A stretch of DNA of 64,000 nucleotides, from the NCBI RefSeq assembly GCF_000297025.1, contig NZ_CAKD01000008.1:1-64000 (forward strand), in the 5' to 3' direction. The number at the start of each line of letters is the position of its first letter. Positions within the stretch are counted from its first letter, which is position 1. This document shows positions 63,532 through 64,000 of this stretch, in pieces. This DNA is from Lactobacillus pasteurii DSM 23907 = CRBIP 24.76. Lineage in GTDB: Bacteria; Bacillota; Bacilli; Lactobacillales; Lactobacillaceae. The position numbers and the translations under genes were made by a program. The notes beneath the pieces were generated by a model, which did no database searches, had not been told where the DNA came from, and worked only from the letters and a program-made list of their open reading frames with translations.

Positions 63532-64000
63532 ATGATGAAAAAAATTACGATTGGTTTAGTTGCCCACGTTGATGCTGGGAAAACTACTTTGTCAGAAGCC
63601 TTGCTTTATCAAGCAGGCGACCTTAGAAAATGGGGCAGAGTCGATGCTGGGGATGCTTTTTTAGATCCAGAAAAACTTGAAAAGCAAAGAGGAATCACGA
63701 TCTTTTCTCACTTGGCCCATTTAGCAAAAGATGGCATTCAGTTCAATCTGATTGATACTCCTGGACACATCGACTTTGCTGCTCAAACAGAAGCTAGCTT
63801 GAGCGTTTTGGACTATGTGATTTTGGTCGTTTCGGCTAATAGCGGAATCACCAGCTACACCAAGGTCTTGTGGGATTTGTTTGCTAAGTATGAATTGCCG
63901 GTCTTTATTTTTGTCAATAAGACGGATCTAGCTTATGACAAGGACAAGCTCTTGCAAGATTTGCAGGAAAACTTGTCGCAAAACTGCCTCGACTTCACTG
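63532..64000 (+). CDS. TetM/EF-G-like translational GTPase, partial
   Basis: The gene runs off the window; 156 codons are visible. It shows G1 AHVDAGKTTLSEALLY, G2 RGITIF, G3 DTPGHIDF and G4 NKTD. The compact start MMKKITIGLVAHVDAGKTTL and the GTPase sequence resemble ribosomal-protection proteins (TetM/TetO family), not EF-G proper. Divergent chromosomal members of this family are common in lactobacilli and need not give tetracycline resistance. The Shine-Dalgarno is weak (TTGGAAA). Confidence 0.8.
   Translation, partial: MMKKITIGLVAHVDAGKTTLSEALLYQAGDLRKWGRVDAGDAFLDPEKLEKQRGITIFSHLAHLAKDGIQFNLIDTPGHIDFAAQTEASLSVLDYVILVVSANSGITSYTKVLWDLFAKYELPVFIFVNKTDLAYDKDKLLQDLQENLSQNCLDFT

Noticed and set aside
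1..64000. CRISPR arrays, rRNA genes or an intact prophage
   Set aside because: No regularly spaced repeats, no rRNA-like sequence and no phage structural genes were found while reading both strands.
63532..64000. Acquired tetracycline-resistance gene
   Set aside because: The GTPase domain resembles TetM, but only 156 codons are visible and such chromosomal relatives are common; resistance cannot be claimed.

Overview
The window is chromosomal DNA of a low-GC lactic acid bacterium and contains the replication origin. It fits the genus Lactobacillus (the host-associated L. delbrueckii/acidophilus/johnsonii branch). Supporting signs are the rpmH-rnpA-yidC-mnmE-mnmG block on the minus strand, dnaA-dnaN-yaaA-recF-gyrB-gyrA-rpsF-ssb-rpsR-gdpP-rplI-dnaB on the plus strand, an NAD malolactic enzyme cluster, a pyruvate oxidase, and an IS150/IS1223-like element. 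The species cannot be fixed from the sequence alone.

Layout. 1-5.5 kb: a GRP-type sugar transporter and three tandem NCS2 purine permeases. 5.5-7 kb: a dead IS3-family element. 7-14.9 kb: an accessory region with an MFS exporter, a small secreted toxin-like protein with a possible immunity partner, a truncated second copy of the toxin N-terminus, an IS110 remnant, an IS982-type element, a frameshifted Rgg regulator, and a peptide-sensing type LytTR response regulator/histidine kinase pair. 14.9-18 kb: a copper operon (CopY, two cupredoxin-like proteins, P1B-ATPase). 18-21.7 kb: the malolactic cluster (mleS, mleR, AEC permease). 21.9-27 kb: ClC exchanger, 6-phosphogluconate dehydrogenase and pyruvate oxidase. 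27-28.8 kb: a frameshifted ABC exporter.

28.9-48.3 kb is the origin core. It has DnaA-box clusters on both sides of dnaA and a DnaA-trio-like unwinding element before dnaN. Transcription points away from the origin on both arms. Sites resembling ParB parS sequences lie at 14.8, 23.5 and 52.0 kb and flank it.

48.3-64 kb holds an orphan RibD-like protein, a ROK fructokinase, an NmrA-like reductase with an Rrf2 regulator, a DUF2974 hydrolase, an MgtC protein, and a tRNA-Thr with an unusual AGT anticodon. A decayed integrative element sits in the 3' end of that tRNA gene. Further on are an XRE-membrane protein, an AI-2E-family transporter, a tryptophan/tyrosine-type ABC importer, a HAD hydrolase, an EEP-family phosphatase, an aldo/keto reductase and the start of a TetM-like translational GTPase. 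The importer is preceded by what looks like a leader-peptide attenuator.

The observations most worth checking are this attenuator (60.4-60.6 kb), the duplicated toxin cassette next to a decaying quorum-sensing locus (8.6-14.9 kb), and the copper operon that carries paired cupredoxins and no CopZ.
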